A stretch of DNA of 44,915 nt, taken from positions 382,350 through 427,264 of the forward strand of contig NZ_PGFZ01000004.1 of the NCBI RefSeq assembly GCF_002923755.1, in the 5' to 3' direction. Position 1 is the first letter of the stretch; each line of letters begins with the position of its first letter. The notes beneath the pieces are model-generated. The model saw only the letters and a list, made by a program, of their open reading frames with translations, searched no databases and was not told the origin of the DNA. A program made the position numbers and the translations under genes. This document shows positions 25,236 to 34,133 of the stretch, in pieces. This DNA is from Methylovulum psychrotolerans. GTDB taxonomy: Bacteria; Pseudomonadota; Gammaproteobacteria; Methylococcales; Methylomonadaceae.

Positions 25236-27602
25236 ATGAACGCTATGTATTTACAAAACGAAACGGCAGAATTGCCGCCTTTAAGTCCGCAGGTCACGGT
25301 TGATTATGGTGTGGGTATCCGAGATTACGTTGACTTGTTGCACGAAGGTAAAGCGACCATTGTAAAAGCGGTGTTGTTGGCGGTGTTGGTGACAGCCGTG
25401 TATTTAGTTTTGGCTCCGCGTACTTACAAGGCGGACACATTATTGCGCATCGACCGCAATAAGGCCTTGCTGGCCGCCACTTTGCGCAGCGAAGCCAATC
25501 CGGCGCCAGCGACCGCCGAAAGCCCCAGGGCGCAACGCGAGGTGGAAATTCTCCGCTCCCGTTCAGTGCTGGGCAAGGTGGTCGATGATTTGAATCTGGT
25601 GGTGGAAAGCTCACCCAGTTATTTTCCGGTTATTGGCGAAACACTGGCCCGTAAGCATGATGCCCATGATGGTTTGGCTGCGCCTTGGTTGGGGCTGAGC
25701 CGGTGGGCTTGGGGCGGCGAAAAGCTGAAGGTCGCCACGTTTACCGTACCTGACCGTTATCTGGATAAAGAATTTACGCTGATTGCTCTGGCAGAAGGAC
25801 GCTTCCGTTTACTCAGCCCCAAAGATGAGGTATTAGCCGACGGGACGGTAGGCGAATGGGTCAATGCCGATATGGGTGAAGCGGGCCAGGTCACCCTTAA
25901 GCTGACCGAACTGAAGGCCAATCCGGGTACACAGTTTGAATTGACACGCAAAACCTCGTTGGCAGCCATCGAAACCTTACAAAAGGCCTTCTCTGTTAAG
26001 GAAGTGTCCAAAGACACAGATATTCTCAGTGTTGAACTGAAAGGCCGTGACCCTGAACAACTGGCCAAGTCGGTCAATGACATCGCCACTATTTATGTTA
26101 ATGCCACCGTCCATTGGGAGTCTGCCGAAGCGGGGCAAAAATTGGCGTTTTTGGAAAGCCAATTGCCTATCGTCAAGGACAGTTTAGAAAAAGCCGAGCA
26201 AGGTTTGAGTGCGTACCGACAAAAACATGGGGCTATCGACATCTCCACCGAGGCGGAAATTTTGCTCAAACAGGTGTCAGAAATGGAGACGCTAGGCATT
26301 CAGTTGAAACAGAAGTACGAAGAGCAGAACCAACATTTAGAAGGCGAACATCCTGACATGATCGCCACCAAGGCGCAAATCAAGCGTGTTGACCTTAAGT
26401 TGTCGGCATTGAACAAACGCATTAAGGATTTGCCGCGCACCCAACAAAATATGGTCAGCTTGGCGCGGGACGTACAAGTCAATACCGAGCTTTATACCTC
26501 TTTGCTCAATAGTGCCCAGGAGCAGCGCATCGCTGCCGCCGGCTCAATCGGTAACTCGCGTATTGTCGATTTTGCCGTCATCCCCGAAAAACCGTATTGG
26601 CCTAACCCCAGCCTGTTATTGGCTATCGCCACTTTGTTGGGCTTAAGTGCGGGTTCGGCGTTGGTATTTCTGAGGCATTCTCTGCAACGCCATGACAATT
26701 ATCCCGCTTTGCTGGAGCATCGGGTAGGTTTGCCGCTGTATGCCGCCATTCCGCATAGTAAAAAGCAACGGCACTTGGCCCGTCTGATTTGCCAAGGCAA
26801 GGAACGCCAACCCGGCATTTTGGCCAGTCAAGCGCCGCAAGATATTTCCGTGGAGTCACTGCGCGGCTTTCGGACAACCTTGGAGGCGACCCTCGCTAAC
26901 AGCGAGAGCAAGGTCATTATGGTCAGCAGTCCAGCCCCCGGCATGGGCAAATCTTTTGTCAGCACGAACTTGGCGGCATTGTTGGCGAGCATTAAAAAAC
27001 GGGTGTTGGTGATTGATGCCGACATGCGCAATGGCCAATTACACGAGGCCTTTTCTGTCCCCCGCCAACCTGGGCTTGCTGATTTATTAGCGGGTAGAGC
27101 GACCTTAGGAGAGGTGATTGTCAGCTTGCCGGATGTCGGGGTGGATTTTATCCCTAGGGGCGGCACGGTGTTAAATCCGGCGGAATTGCTGGTGTTGGGT
27201 AATCTGGAAGAAACGCTCGGCCAGTTGAAGAGTTTTTACAATCATATTGTGATTGATTCGCCGCCTATTTTGGGGGCGACGGATGCCGCAATTTTAGGCA
27301 AATACGCCGATGCCACCTTTTTGGTTGTTAAGGAAGGCCGCTATACGGCGCAAGAATTGGAAGTCAGTTTTAGGCGTTTCCAGCAAGTCGGTATCAAACC
27401 GAACGGTTTTATTATCAACGATATGAAAGAAGGTTCGTCGTATTCGCCTTATTACGGTTATGCCTACAGCCATACCGATAGGGTGCAGCAAAACCCGTCT
27501 GCCAAGATACCCGGTTATCAAGCTATTGGCGCTTGGTTCAGAAAAAACCGGACTATCGATGTGCTGCCTCCTTTAGTGACCGACGATGACGTGCAGGTGT
27601 AA
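25236..27602 (+). CDS. wzc: Wzc-like polysaccharide co-polymerase and BY-kinase
   Basis: Inner-membrane protein of 788 aa that controls chain length and export and autophosphorylates on tyrosine. Seen: first membrane helix about 41-60, a large periplasmic Wzz-type domain with coiled-coil stretch (about 310-410), second helix about 450-475, then a cytosolic kinase. Kinase motifs: Walker A SSPAPGMGKS (about 564-573), Walker A' DADMRNG from 594, Walker B HIVIDSPP near 670. A tyrosine cluster at 736-744 has five Tyr in nine residues. ATG 25236 is only two bases from AGGA; ATG 25245 has better spacing. No Wzb-type phosphatase gene was seen in the window. Confidence 0.94.
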   Translation: MNAMYLQNETAELPPLSPQVTVDYGVGIRDYVDLLHEGKATIVKAVLLAVLVTAVYLVLAPRTYKADTLLRIDRNKALLAATLRSEANPAPATAESPRAQREVEILRSRSVLGKVVDDLNLVVESSPSYFPVIGETLARKHDAHDGLAAPWLGLSRWAWGGEKLKVATFTVPDRYLDKEFTLIALAEGRFRLLSPKDEVLADGTVGEWVNADMGEAGQVTLKLTELKANPGTQFELTRKTSLAAIETLQKAFSVKEVSKDTDILSVELKGRDPEQLAKSVNDIATIYVNATVHWESAEAGQKLAFLESQLPIVKDSLEKAEQGLSAYRQKHGAIDISTEAEILLKQVSEMETLGIQLKQKYEEQNQHLEGEHPDMIATKAQIKRVDLKLSALNKRIKDLPRTQQNMVSLARDVQVNTELYTSLLNSAQEQRIAAAGSIGNSRIVDFAVIPEKPYWPNPSLLLAIATLLGLSAGSALVFLRHSLQRHDNYPALLEHRVGLPLYAAIPHSKKQRHLARLICQGKERQPGILASQAPQDISVESLRGFRTTLEATLANSESKVIMVSSPAPGMGKSFVSTNLAALLASIKKRVLVIDADMRNGQLHEAFSVPRQPGLADLLAGRATLGEVIVSLPDVGVDFIPRGGTVLNPAELLVLGNLEETLGQLKSFYNHIVIDSPPILGATDAAILGKYADATFLVVKEGRYTAQELEVSFRRFQQVGIKPNGFIINDMKEGSSYSPYYGYAYSHTDRVQQNPSAKIPGYQAIGAWFRKNRTIDVLPPLVTDDDVQV

Positions 27603-27605
27603 GCC

Positions 27606-28865
27606 ATGACGATACGTTTTGAAAAAGATTTGCCGATTATGCTATTTGCTTTGGTCTGCGCGTCGGTTTTTGCTTCTTTGCCGCAAGTCGAATCGGCTTG
27701 GCTGGGCATAAAAGAGGTGTATGGCGAGCAGGATTTCGGCCTGCGCATTCTGCGTGAACTGATGCTGGTGGTGCTGAGCGGCTATGCCTTGCTGGAACCA
27801 CGTTTGCGGGGCGGTATTTTTATCAGCCCGGTGTTGGCGTTTCTGGGGCTGTTAGCCACCTATATCCTGTTGGAAATCGGCTACGCCCTGTATTTAGATT
27901 TACCGTTGGTGGTGCCGATGGCGGGGCTGCGGGTTTTTGAATATTTGCCTTTAGCGTTGATCGGCTTCGTGACCAGCCGCTTAGGGGCGGGTACACACGT
28001 CATTGCTACCTTTGCCAGCTATCTGCGTTATTTCATTGCCTTGCAGATGGTGTTGGCACTGGCTCAGGCAATATGGGCGCCGCCTCTGTTTGGGGTATCG
28101 TTTTTGGGCGGTGGGCGGCCTTTTGGCACGTTTGTCAGCCCGAATTTGTTCGGCGCGACGATGGCGACGTGCGCCTTACTATTTGCGTTAGTGCCAGGTC
28201 GGCGCAAATGGGTGGCAATGAGCGTGTTTCTGGCGTTGCTGAGTGGCTCGCGGACGGCTTTCATCAGCGCCTTATTGGTGGTGTTCTTTCAAGTGTACGC
28301 AGGGATGCGCCCACGCGACCGCTGGGCCTTGCTTATGCCCGCACCGATACTGGCGGTGGGCGCGTTGATTTTGGCATCCAGCCCTTTGTTGAGCGGGCGT
28401 GACGATGCCGACCCTACCGAAGATGGCCGTATCGACCTCTGGCAGCGGGTATTTTCCGCCCATATCCACGGCCCTGAGGATTTGCTGTTCGGTTGGGGTT
28501 TGGGGCTAAGCTCCAACACGATCAATATCCTCTATGGCGCCGAACATTTTCGGGGGCAGTTCGATTCCGACAGCCTGTATTTGTTTTTGCTGAACGGTTA
28601 TGGCTTGATCGGGTTGTTGGCTTACCTTGGCTTTTTAGGATTAACGTTAAGGACATCTGCCCACCCCAACAAAAGCTTGGTGATGCTGTTTATTTTCGTG
28701 GCGGGACTGACCTTCAATATGTGGGAATATTTCCCACAAAACGCCCTGCTGATGTTGCTATGGGGGATTGTGTTAGGCACTGGCTATCAAGCCAATTCGG
28801 GCTTGGTGCCACTTAAGCCGATAGCTGGGACGACTTTTTCGGCACTCTTAAAAATCCATCGATAA
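27606..28865 (+). CDS. wzy: Wzy-like O-antigen polymerase/ligase family membrane protein
   Basis: Polytopic protein of 419 aa with about ten hydrophobic helices. Seen: GGGRPFGTFVSPNLFGATMATC (about 166-187), SGSRTAFISALLVVFF and a periplasmic loop with DPTEDGRIDLWQRVFS and LFGWGLGLSSN, which resemble the Wzy_C/O-antigen ligase signature. Located directly after wzc and before the flippase, so polymerase is the likely role. It differs in sequence style from the Wzy-like protein at 6702-8075. Start ATG 27606 is four bases after the wzc stop. Confidence 0.83.
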   Translation: MTIRFEKDLPIMLFALVCASVFASLPQVESAWLGIKEVYGEQDFGLRILRELMLVVLSGYALLEPRLRGGIFISPVLAFLGLLATYILLEIGYALYLDLPLVVPMAGLRVFEYLPLALIGFVTSRLGAGTHVIATFASYLRYFIALQMVLALAQAIWAPPLFGVSFLGGGRPFGTFVSPNLFGATMATCALLFALVPGRRKWVAMSVFLALLSGSRTAFISALLVVFFQVYAGMRPRDRWALLMPAPILAVGALILASSPLLSGRDDADPTEDGRIDLWQRVFSAHIHGPEDLLFGWGLGLSSNTINILYGAEHFRGQFDSDSLYLFLLNGYGLIGLLAYLGFLGLTLRTSAHPNKSLVMLFIFVAGLTFNMWEYFPQNALLMLLWGIVLGTGYQANSGLVPLKPIAGTTFSALLKIHR

Positions 28866-28877
28866 GGGGAAGCACCT

Positions 28878-30233
28878 ATGTTCACGCTATTGAGAGAAAA
28901 ACGTTTATTCGGCGATGCCTTATGGGCGTTATTTGGCCAATTCGGTTCGGCTCTGGCTTTACTGGCAGGGACGCGGATGCTGACCGAATGGGTAACACCT
29001 GATATGTACGGCAAGGTTGCGTTGTTGAACGGTTTTGTCGCCTTAGGCGTTAGCCTGTTTTCTTACCCTTTCATCGGTGCAGGGATGCGGATTGTCTCGG
29101 AGTGCAAAAATGCCCTGGAAAGGGCGGATTTATACACGGTTGTGGCAAGCCTGACGGTTTGTTCAACCGCTATGGCCATCACGTTTCTCATGCTGGGCGG
29201 GGCGGCTTATGGCTATTTTACCGATAGCGACATCCGGCTGTTCGCACTGGCCAGCCTCTTACTGGCGATCACGGTACGCCGCGAGCTAGGCATCCAGTTA
29301 TTGATCGGTGAGCGCAAACAACGCGGCGCAAGCTTTTGGCAAACCAGCGACAGTATTTTACGGCCTGTCTTGGCACTGGTGCTGGTTTGGTATTTTGGCG
29401 GTAGGGCGGAGTGGGTGTTGTCGGGGTATATCTTAGCCAGCCTGTCCGCCAATACCTTATGGGGCTTCGTCCAACGCCTGCAAACCGCTAAGCCAGAACC
29501 GCAAACCCAAACGGGTAAAGGCCGTGATTTCAGAAGCGAAGTATGGCTCTATGCCTTACCACTGATTCCTATGGAAGTGATTTTTTGGCTCAACGGCTTA
29601 GGGGACCGATATGTCATTGGCTATTTTATGACGGCGGCGGATGTGGGTTTATATGCGGCAACATACACCATCATTAACGAAGCGTTTAACCGAAGCGCAA
29701 TGGTACTGTTGCGGACTTTCCAACCCGCCTATTTCCAAACCGTTGCCAAGAACCAGAGCCGCGAAGGCTCTGTACTGTTGTGGGCATGGATAGGCGGTAT
29801 TGTCGCCTTAGGGGTGGGCGGTGTGGCGGTATTGCTGATGACTAAAGATTGGTTGGCGGATTTGCTGCTGGCCAAAGCCTACCATTCGGCGGTGCTGCTG
29901 ATGCCGGCCATCGCTATCGGCTCGGCGTTACATGCCTTAGGAACGGTGGTGGCGCAACCGCTGTTGGCGAACAAACGCCCGCAAGCCGTATTAAAAGGCC
30001 GGATCTGCGGGGCAGTTATCGCTGCTATCAGTATCCCGTTACTGGTCAAGTACGACGGCTTAGCAGGCGCGGCTCTCGCCAATCCCCTTTATTTTGGCGT
30101 TGAAGCTTTGGTGTTGGCGTTATTGGCTAAGCCTTGGCGGGCCATTAGCCCAAAGGCCAACCAAAGCGAAGACAGCAGATGCGATGTCAGGCTGCGGCGT
30201 ATCAATTTAACAAAAATTCTAATAAAAAGTTAA
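28878..30233 (+). CDS. wzx: Wzx-like polysaccharide flippase
   Basis: Membrane protein of 451 aa of the MOP/polysaccharide-synthase type that flips lipid-linked repeat units to the periplasm. Seen: the opening FGDALWALFGQFGSALALLAGTRML, paired hydrophobic helices through most of the length (about 12-14 in total), and a central cytosolic stretch at about 200-220 (QTAKPEPQTQTGKGRD) dividing two halves, as in this superfamily. ATG follows AAGGGG. It is the only flippase seen in the window, so it might serve both glycan blocks. Confidence 0.87.
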   Translation: MFTLLREKRLFGDALWALFGQFGSALALLAGTRMLTEWVTPDMYGKVALLNGFVALGVSLFSYPFIGAGMRIVSECKNALERADLYTVVASLTVCSTAMAITFLMLGGAAYGYFTDSDIRLFALASLLLAITVRRELGIQLLIGERKQRGASFWQTSDSILRPVLALVLVWYFGGRAEWVLSGYILASLSANTLWGFVQRLQTAKPEPQTQTGKGRDFRSEVWLYALPLIPMEVIFWLNGLGDRYVIGYFMTAADVGLYAATYTIINEAFNRSAMVLLRTFQPAYFQTVAKNQSREGSVLLWAWIGGIVALGVGGVAVLLMTKDWLADLLLAKAYHSAVLLMPAIAIGSALHALGTVVAQPLLANKRPQAVLKGRICGAVIAAISIPLLVKYDGLAGAALANPLYFGVEALVLALLAKPWRAISPKANQSEDSRCDVRLRRINLTKILIKS

Positions 30234-30249
30234 AAGGAGCATAAAGATA

Positions 30250-31194
30250 ATGATTTATACATCGGTTGTTTCAGGGGTTTATGGCGATATTTTGCAAGAA
30301 TGTGTGGCTTGCCGGAATCCGCATATCCGTTATTGGCGGAAAAAAAACTTCCATTACACAGACGGTGAAGCCCAGAAGGAATTTCATATTTACCGTTGCG
30401 CTAACTGTGGCACGGGCTTTTTAAATAGGCCACCCCATAAGCAATGGTTACAGGCCATTTACCAGTATTCAGGCCAAGCCTTAACTCAAGCGATAACCTT
30501 AGCGGAGGTTTTAGCGCGGGAGACGGAGTTTCCCAATTGCACAGCAGATGCCAGCCGCATGACTGAACGGGCCAGCCAACTTAACCGCTCAGGCAATCGG
30601 CAGGCGCTTGATATTGGTTCGGGCTTTGGTTTTTGCACCCACTCCCTGAGAAAATTGGGCTATCGGACGGTCAGCATTAATCCGGGCCAATACGAAAATG
30701 CGGTGTTTAGGGAGTTGAATGGCGACGAACCACTACCTGTCGTGTTTGAGGACTACCATGCCGCAGAGCCTTTTGGCATCGTGATGCTGTCGCAGGTCTT
30801 GGAGCATTTGCTTGAGCCGGAGCAGGCCATCGCTAAGGTCGGCGGCTTATTGGCTCAAAACGGCGTGTTGGCTTGTGCTGTGCCTAATTACCATTCGGTT
30901 TTGGTCAAGCTATTGGGCACTAAGGATAACGCCTGTTTATGGATCCCCGAACATGTCAATTATTTTACCGAAAAAGGTCTGACGACCCTACTTGAGCGCA
31001 ATGGCTTTAACGTGGTTAAGGTGGAGCAAATCACCCGCATCCCTGCCAAGGCCTTATCTAAACGCTTAGGCTTACAGGGTAAATCGGCGGCGGTAATGGA
31101 TGCACTGACCCAGCGTTGGCAAAACCCGTTTGCACGTCTGATGAATGCCCTGGGTTGGGGTATTTATCTCAATGTATATGCGGTCAAGCAATGA
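30250..31194 (+). CDS. zinc-ribbon class I SAM methyltransferase
   Basis: Cytosolic methyltransferase of 314 aa. Seen: an N-terminal four-Cys zinc-ribbon-like module (Cys18-x2-Cys21 and Cys50-x2-Cys53), then SAM motif I ALDIGSGFGFCTHSL (119-133). VMLSQVLEHLLEPEQAI near 178-194 and the NHxxYF-like stretch PEHVNYFTEKGLTTLLERNGF (about 234-254) follow. The combination is common in polysaccharide loci and in sugar C- or O-methyltransferases. Strong AGGAG precedes ATG 30250. Probable target is a nucleotide-sugar or glycan residue. Confidence 0.85.
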   Translation: MIYTSVVSGVYGDILQECVACRNPHIRYWRKKNFHYTDGEAQKEFHIYRCANCGTGFLNRPPHKQWLQAIYQYSGQALTQAITLAEVLARETEFPNCTADASRMTERASQLNRSGNRQALDIGSGFGFCTHSLRKLGYRTVSINPGQYENAVFRELNGDEPLPVVFEDYHAAEPFGIVMLSQVLEHLLEPEQAIAKVGGLLAQNGVLACAVPNYHSVLVKLLGTKDNACLWIPEHVNYFTEKGLTTLLERNGFNVVKVEQITRIPAKALSKRLGLQGKSAAVMDALTQRWQNPFARLMNALGWGIYLNVYAVKQ

Positions 31195-31235
31195 CAGTAT
31201 CGCCCCCATTAACCCCACAATAGTAAAGGAGCCTT

Positions 31236-32021
31236 ATGTTAACCGCCGTTATTTTGACCCAAAACGAGGAAGCGAATTTGCCGCGTTGTCTGGCGGCAAT
31301 TCCTGAGCGCTATGCCATTGTTATTGTCGATTCTGGGAGTACAGATAACACCTTGGTGATTGCCAAGCAACGGGGATGCACAATTTACAGAAATCCCTGG
31401 CCCGGTTTTGCCGAGCAGCGTAACTTTGCCATTAAGCACTGCGCCATCAGTACACCGTGGATCTTGTTTATCGATGCCGACGAAATCTATCCCGAAGCGT
31501 TTTACGCTTGGTTTGAGTCGGGGATGGCTGGAATCGCTTCAGTGGATGTATTGATGGTGCCATCGCTCTTGTATCTGCGGGGCAAACGCCTAAACCACGC
31601 GCCCGGCTACCCGATTTATCACCCCCGCCTGGTGCGTAGGAAAACCGTCCGCTTTGTCCGCAACCATACCGGGCATGGTGAAGCGGTCATCAATACTTGC
31701 CGGATGGGTTATGGCGATATTCCCTACCAGCATTATTTTTATCATGGCGAAATCACTGCGTGGATGCACAAGCATATCGGTAAGGCCGCCCAAGAAGTGC
31801 AGCTACATCCTAACAACGGGGCGGTAATGACCACGCGCGGACGCTTAAGCGTGTTATTGGGACGTTCATGGCTAAGGATACTAGCGCGGTTTTTCTACCA
31901 TTTTGTCCTGCGCGGCGGTTTTTTGGACGGGGCAGGGGGGCTGGAGTTCGCACTTATGTTTACTTGGTATGAGGCGAGCATTTATTTACAAGCCAAAGCA
32001 GGCGTCCAAGCCGGGGGCTAA
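31236..32021 (+). CDS. family 2 glycosyltransferase (WaaE/KdtX-like)
   Basis: GT-A glycosyltransferase of 261 aa. Seen: LTAVILTQNEEANLPRCL at the N-terminus, VDSGSTDNT (31-39), NPWPGFAEQRNFAI (53-66) and the metal-binding DADE (80-83), all typical of the LPS core beta-glucosyltransferase-like group. GHGEAV and HKHIGKAAQE follow. AAAGGAG precedes ATG 31236. It stops three bases before the next gene. The true acceptor here is the lipid-linked repeat unit rather than LPS core, inferred from the operon. Confidence 0.9.
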   Translation: MLTAVILTQNEEANLPRCLAAIPERYAIVIVDSGSTDNTLVIAKQRGCTIYRNPWPGFAEQRNFAIKHCAISTPWILFIDADEIYPEAFYAWFESGMAGIASVDVLMVPSLLYLRGKRLNHAPGYPIYHPRLVRRKTVRFVRNHTGHGEAVINTCRMGYGDIPYQHYFYHGEITAWMHKHIGKAAQEVQLHPNNGAVMTTRGRLSVLLGRSWLRILARFFYHFVLRGGFLDGAGGLEFALMFTWYEASIYLQAKAGVQAGG

Positions 32022-32023
32022 CG

Positions 32024-32878
32024 ATGAAAGTATCACTTATTTTAGCAACATTAGGCAGAGATGCCCAAGTATTGGATTTTTTAAAGTCTTTACAAGCACA
32101 AAGCTATGCAAACTTTGAGTTGGTTATTATCGACCAAAACCAAGACGGCAAAATTGACGCAGTGGTCGGGCAATTTAAAGGCTGTTTTGCAATGCGGCAT
32201 ATCAAAGTCAATTTTGTCGGCAACGCCAGAGCGCGGGATTACGGCATTGGTTTTGCCCAAGGCAACATCATCGCCTTTCCTGATGACGATTGTATCTATG
32301 ACACGGATGTTCTTAAGGCGGTTGTCGCGGAATTTGTGCGGCGGAACACCCTCGCCATTTTAGTCGCGGGTTCCTACGATTTTTCATCAACCCGCTTCAG
32401 CATTGGCGTTAATAGCCACAAAGCTGGGTATTTTTCCCGGTTCCAAATGATGGGGGTCGAGTTTACGCACTTTTTTGCTGTGGACAGGATTGATCGGCGG
32501 CTGTTCTATTTTGACCATGATTTTGGCATCGGTTCGAAATATGCCGGAGGTGAAGGTTTTGAGCTGATGTACCGCTTGCTGCGGGCCAGAAACAGTGCGT
32601 TCTATAACCCACAGATACGGATTTTCCACGCCAACAAAGATCACTATACCTTGGGGACGGCAAGAATGCTGATGTATTCCACCGGAGTGGGCGCTTACAT
32701 CAGAAAATTCGCCAACCAGCGTGATAGGTTCATGCTCTATTACATCGTCCGCAAAATGTTCATCGCGCCCCTTTTTAAGATGCTGCTGGCGGGGATTTTA
32801 TTTAACCGCAAAAGGCTGGCTTATGATTTTTACAATCTACTGGGGGTTTGGCGGGGATTTTTGGCGTATCGCAGGTGA
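32024..32878 (+). CDS. family 2 glycosyltransferase
   Basis: GT-A glycosyltransferase of 284 aa. Seen: KVSLILATLGRDAQVLDFL, FELVIIDQNQDGKID (about 31-45), the PDDDC metal site (86-90), and a GGEGFELMYRLL acceptor-site motif near 178-189. It has two basic hydrophobic stretches at the C-terminus (VRKMFIAPLFKMLLAGIL) that may anchor it to the inner membrane. Three bases separate it from the previous gene. Specificity unknown. Confidence 0.88.
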   Translation: MKVSLILATLGRDAQVLDFLKSLQAQSYANFELVIIDQNQDGKIDAVVGQFKGCFAMRHIKVNFVGNARARDYGIGFAQGNIIAFPDDDCIYDTDVLKAVVAEFVRRNTLAILVAGSYDFSSTRFSIGVNSHKAGYFSRFQMMGVEFTHFFAVDRIDRRLFYFDHDFGIGSKYAGGEGFELMYRLLRARNSAFYNPQIRIFHANKDHYTLGTARMLMYSTGVGAYIRKFANQRDRFMLYYIVRKMFIAPLFKMLLAGILFNRKRLAYDFYNLLGVWRGFLAYRR

Positions 32879-32933
32879 TGAGGCTGCATCATGCGGCCTT
32901 AGATGGTTTACAAATAAATCCAGGAGAAATGTT

Positions 32934-34133
32934 ATGGATGTAGGTATTGTTGCAACGCATATCCCACCCGCCAAAGGCTATGGCGGCGTATCAGTCACGG
33001 CGGCAGTCTTAACGAAAGCGTGGGCGGAACGCGGTTATCAACAGGTGTTGATTGCCGCCGACGAATCGCTGGATGGCCGTTTATCGGCTAAGGATGTTCG
33101 GCTAGGCCAACAAGTGGAAGTCAGGCTTTATCAGTGCTATGGGTTCCGGCGCTGGGGATTTGGCTTGGGAGCCATCCCTAAAATATTCAGCGTCTGCCGA
33201 CAAGCCCCTGTCGTTTATATCCACGGCATTGCCACTTGGCCGTCGACTTTGGCGGCGGTGTTTTGCACCTTGTTGCGCCGCCCGTTTATGGTGGCAGTGC
33301 ATGGTGGATTAATGCCCGAACATGTCGGGCTAATCCGACGGCAAAAACCCCACAAATGGCTATTTTATCAATGGCTGACCTTGCCTACCTTGCGTAAGGC
33401 CATTGCCGTGCATTGCACCAGTCCGACGGAAGCCGAAGGAGTGCGTCAGGTATTGGGTGCAGATACCCGTATCGTCTTAGTGCCGAACGGTATAGACAGC
33501 CGGGATTTTAAGGTGGCTGATTATCCAACCGGAACGGGGCTTAAGCTTTGCTTTCTGGGGCATATCCAACAGGAAAAAGGGATTAATGCCTTTATCCGCG
33601 CTTGGTTAACGGTGCGCAATCCGAAGGATAGCTTACTGATTGCCGGCAGGAGTGTCGACGGAGCGTATTTTGAAGAATTTCAGACATTGGTCGGGCAGGC
33701 GCAAGGGGCTATCCGTTATCTGGGGTATTTACCGCGCGACGAAATTATGACGGTGCTGGCCGACAGCCATTTTTTAGTGTTGCCTTCGGGTTTGGAAGCC
33801 GCTGGCGGTATGCGTGAAAACTTCGGCAATGTGGTGGCCGAAGCGATGGCGGCAGGAAGGCCGGTTTTAGTCGCCAAAGGCTTGGCTTGGGATCATCTGG
33901 AAACCGTGGGTGTAGGCTGGGTTTTCGAAAGGTCTGCCGCATCTGTGTGTGACGTGCTGCGTAAGGCACAAGCGGTGAACCAGCGCAAATGGGAGCAGAT
34001 GTCACGGCAAGGGCGGCAGTATGTCGAAACCCAGTTAAATCCGGTGACGCTTGGCGAACGGATCTGGCAGGTGTTGACCCAAACAGTCGCGGTCAATAGG
34101 CCGCAATCGGCAATGGAGACTACTCATGACTAA
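32934..34133 (+). CDS. family 4 glycosyltransferase
   Basis: GT-B glycosyltransferase of 399 aa. The open frame runs back to 32721 inside the preceding gene, but ATG 32934 is preceded by AGGAGA at 32922 and begins the typical fold VGIVATHIPPAKGYGGVSVT. Domain 2 has LCFLGHIQQEKGINAFIRAW. The donor site GGMRENFGNVVAEAMAAGRP carries E-x7-E. VVYIHGIATWP and FMVAVHGGLMPEH in domain 1 are usual for this subgroup. The stop overlaps the next start by 8 bases. Confidence 0.9.
   Translation: MDVGIVATHIPPAKGYGGVSVTAAVLTKAWAERGYQQVLIAADESLDGRLSAKDVRLGQQVEVRLYQCYGFRRWGFGLGAIPKIFSVCRQAPVVYIHGIATWPSTLAAVFCTLLRRPFMVAVHGGLMPEHVGLIRRQKPHKWLFYQWLTLPTLRKAIAVHCTSPTEAEGVRQVLGADTRIVLVPNGIDSRDFKVADYPTGTGLKLCFLGHIQQEKGINAFIRAWLTVRNPKDSLLIAGRSVDGAYFEEFQTLVGQAQGAIRYLGYLPRDEIMTVLADSHFLVLPSGLEAAGGMRENFGNVVAEAMAAGRPVLVAKGLAWDHLETVGVGWVFERSAASVCDVLRKAQAVNQRKWEQMSRQGRQYVETQLNPVTLGERIWQVLTQTVAVNRPQSAMETTHD

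Noticed and set aside
25294-25614. 106-aa - strand open frame inside wzc
   Set aside because: Proline/arginine-rich shadow composition and no ribosome site.
32721-32933. Upstream extension of the GT4 gene inside the preceding GT2 gene
   Set aside because: The extra residues look like out-of-frame coding, and ATG 32934 has AGGAGA.
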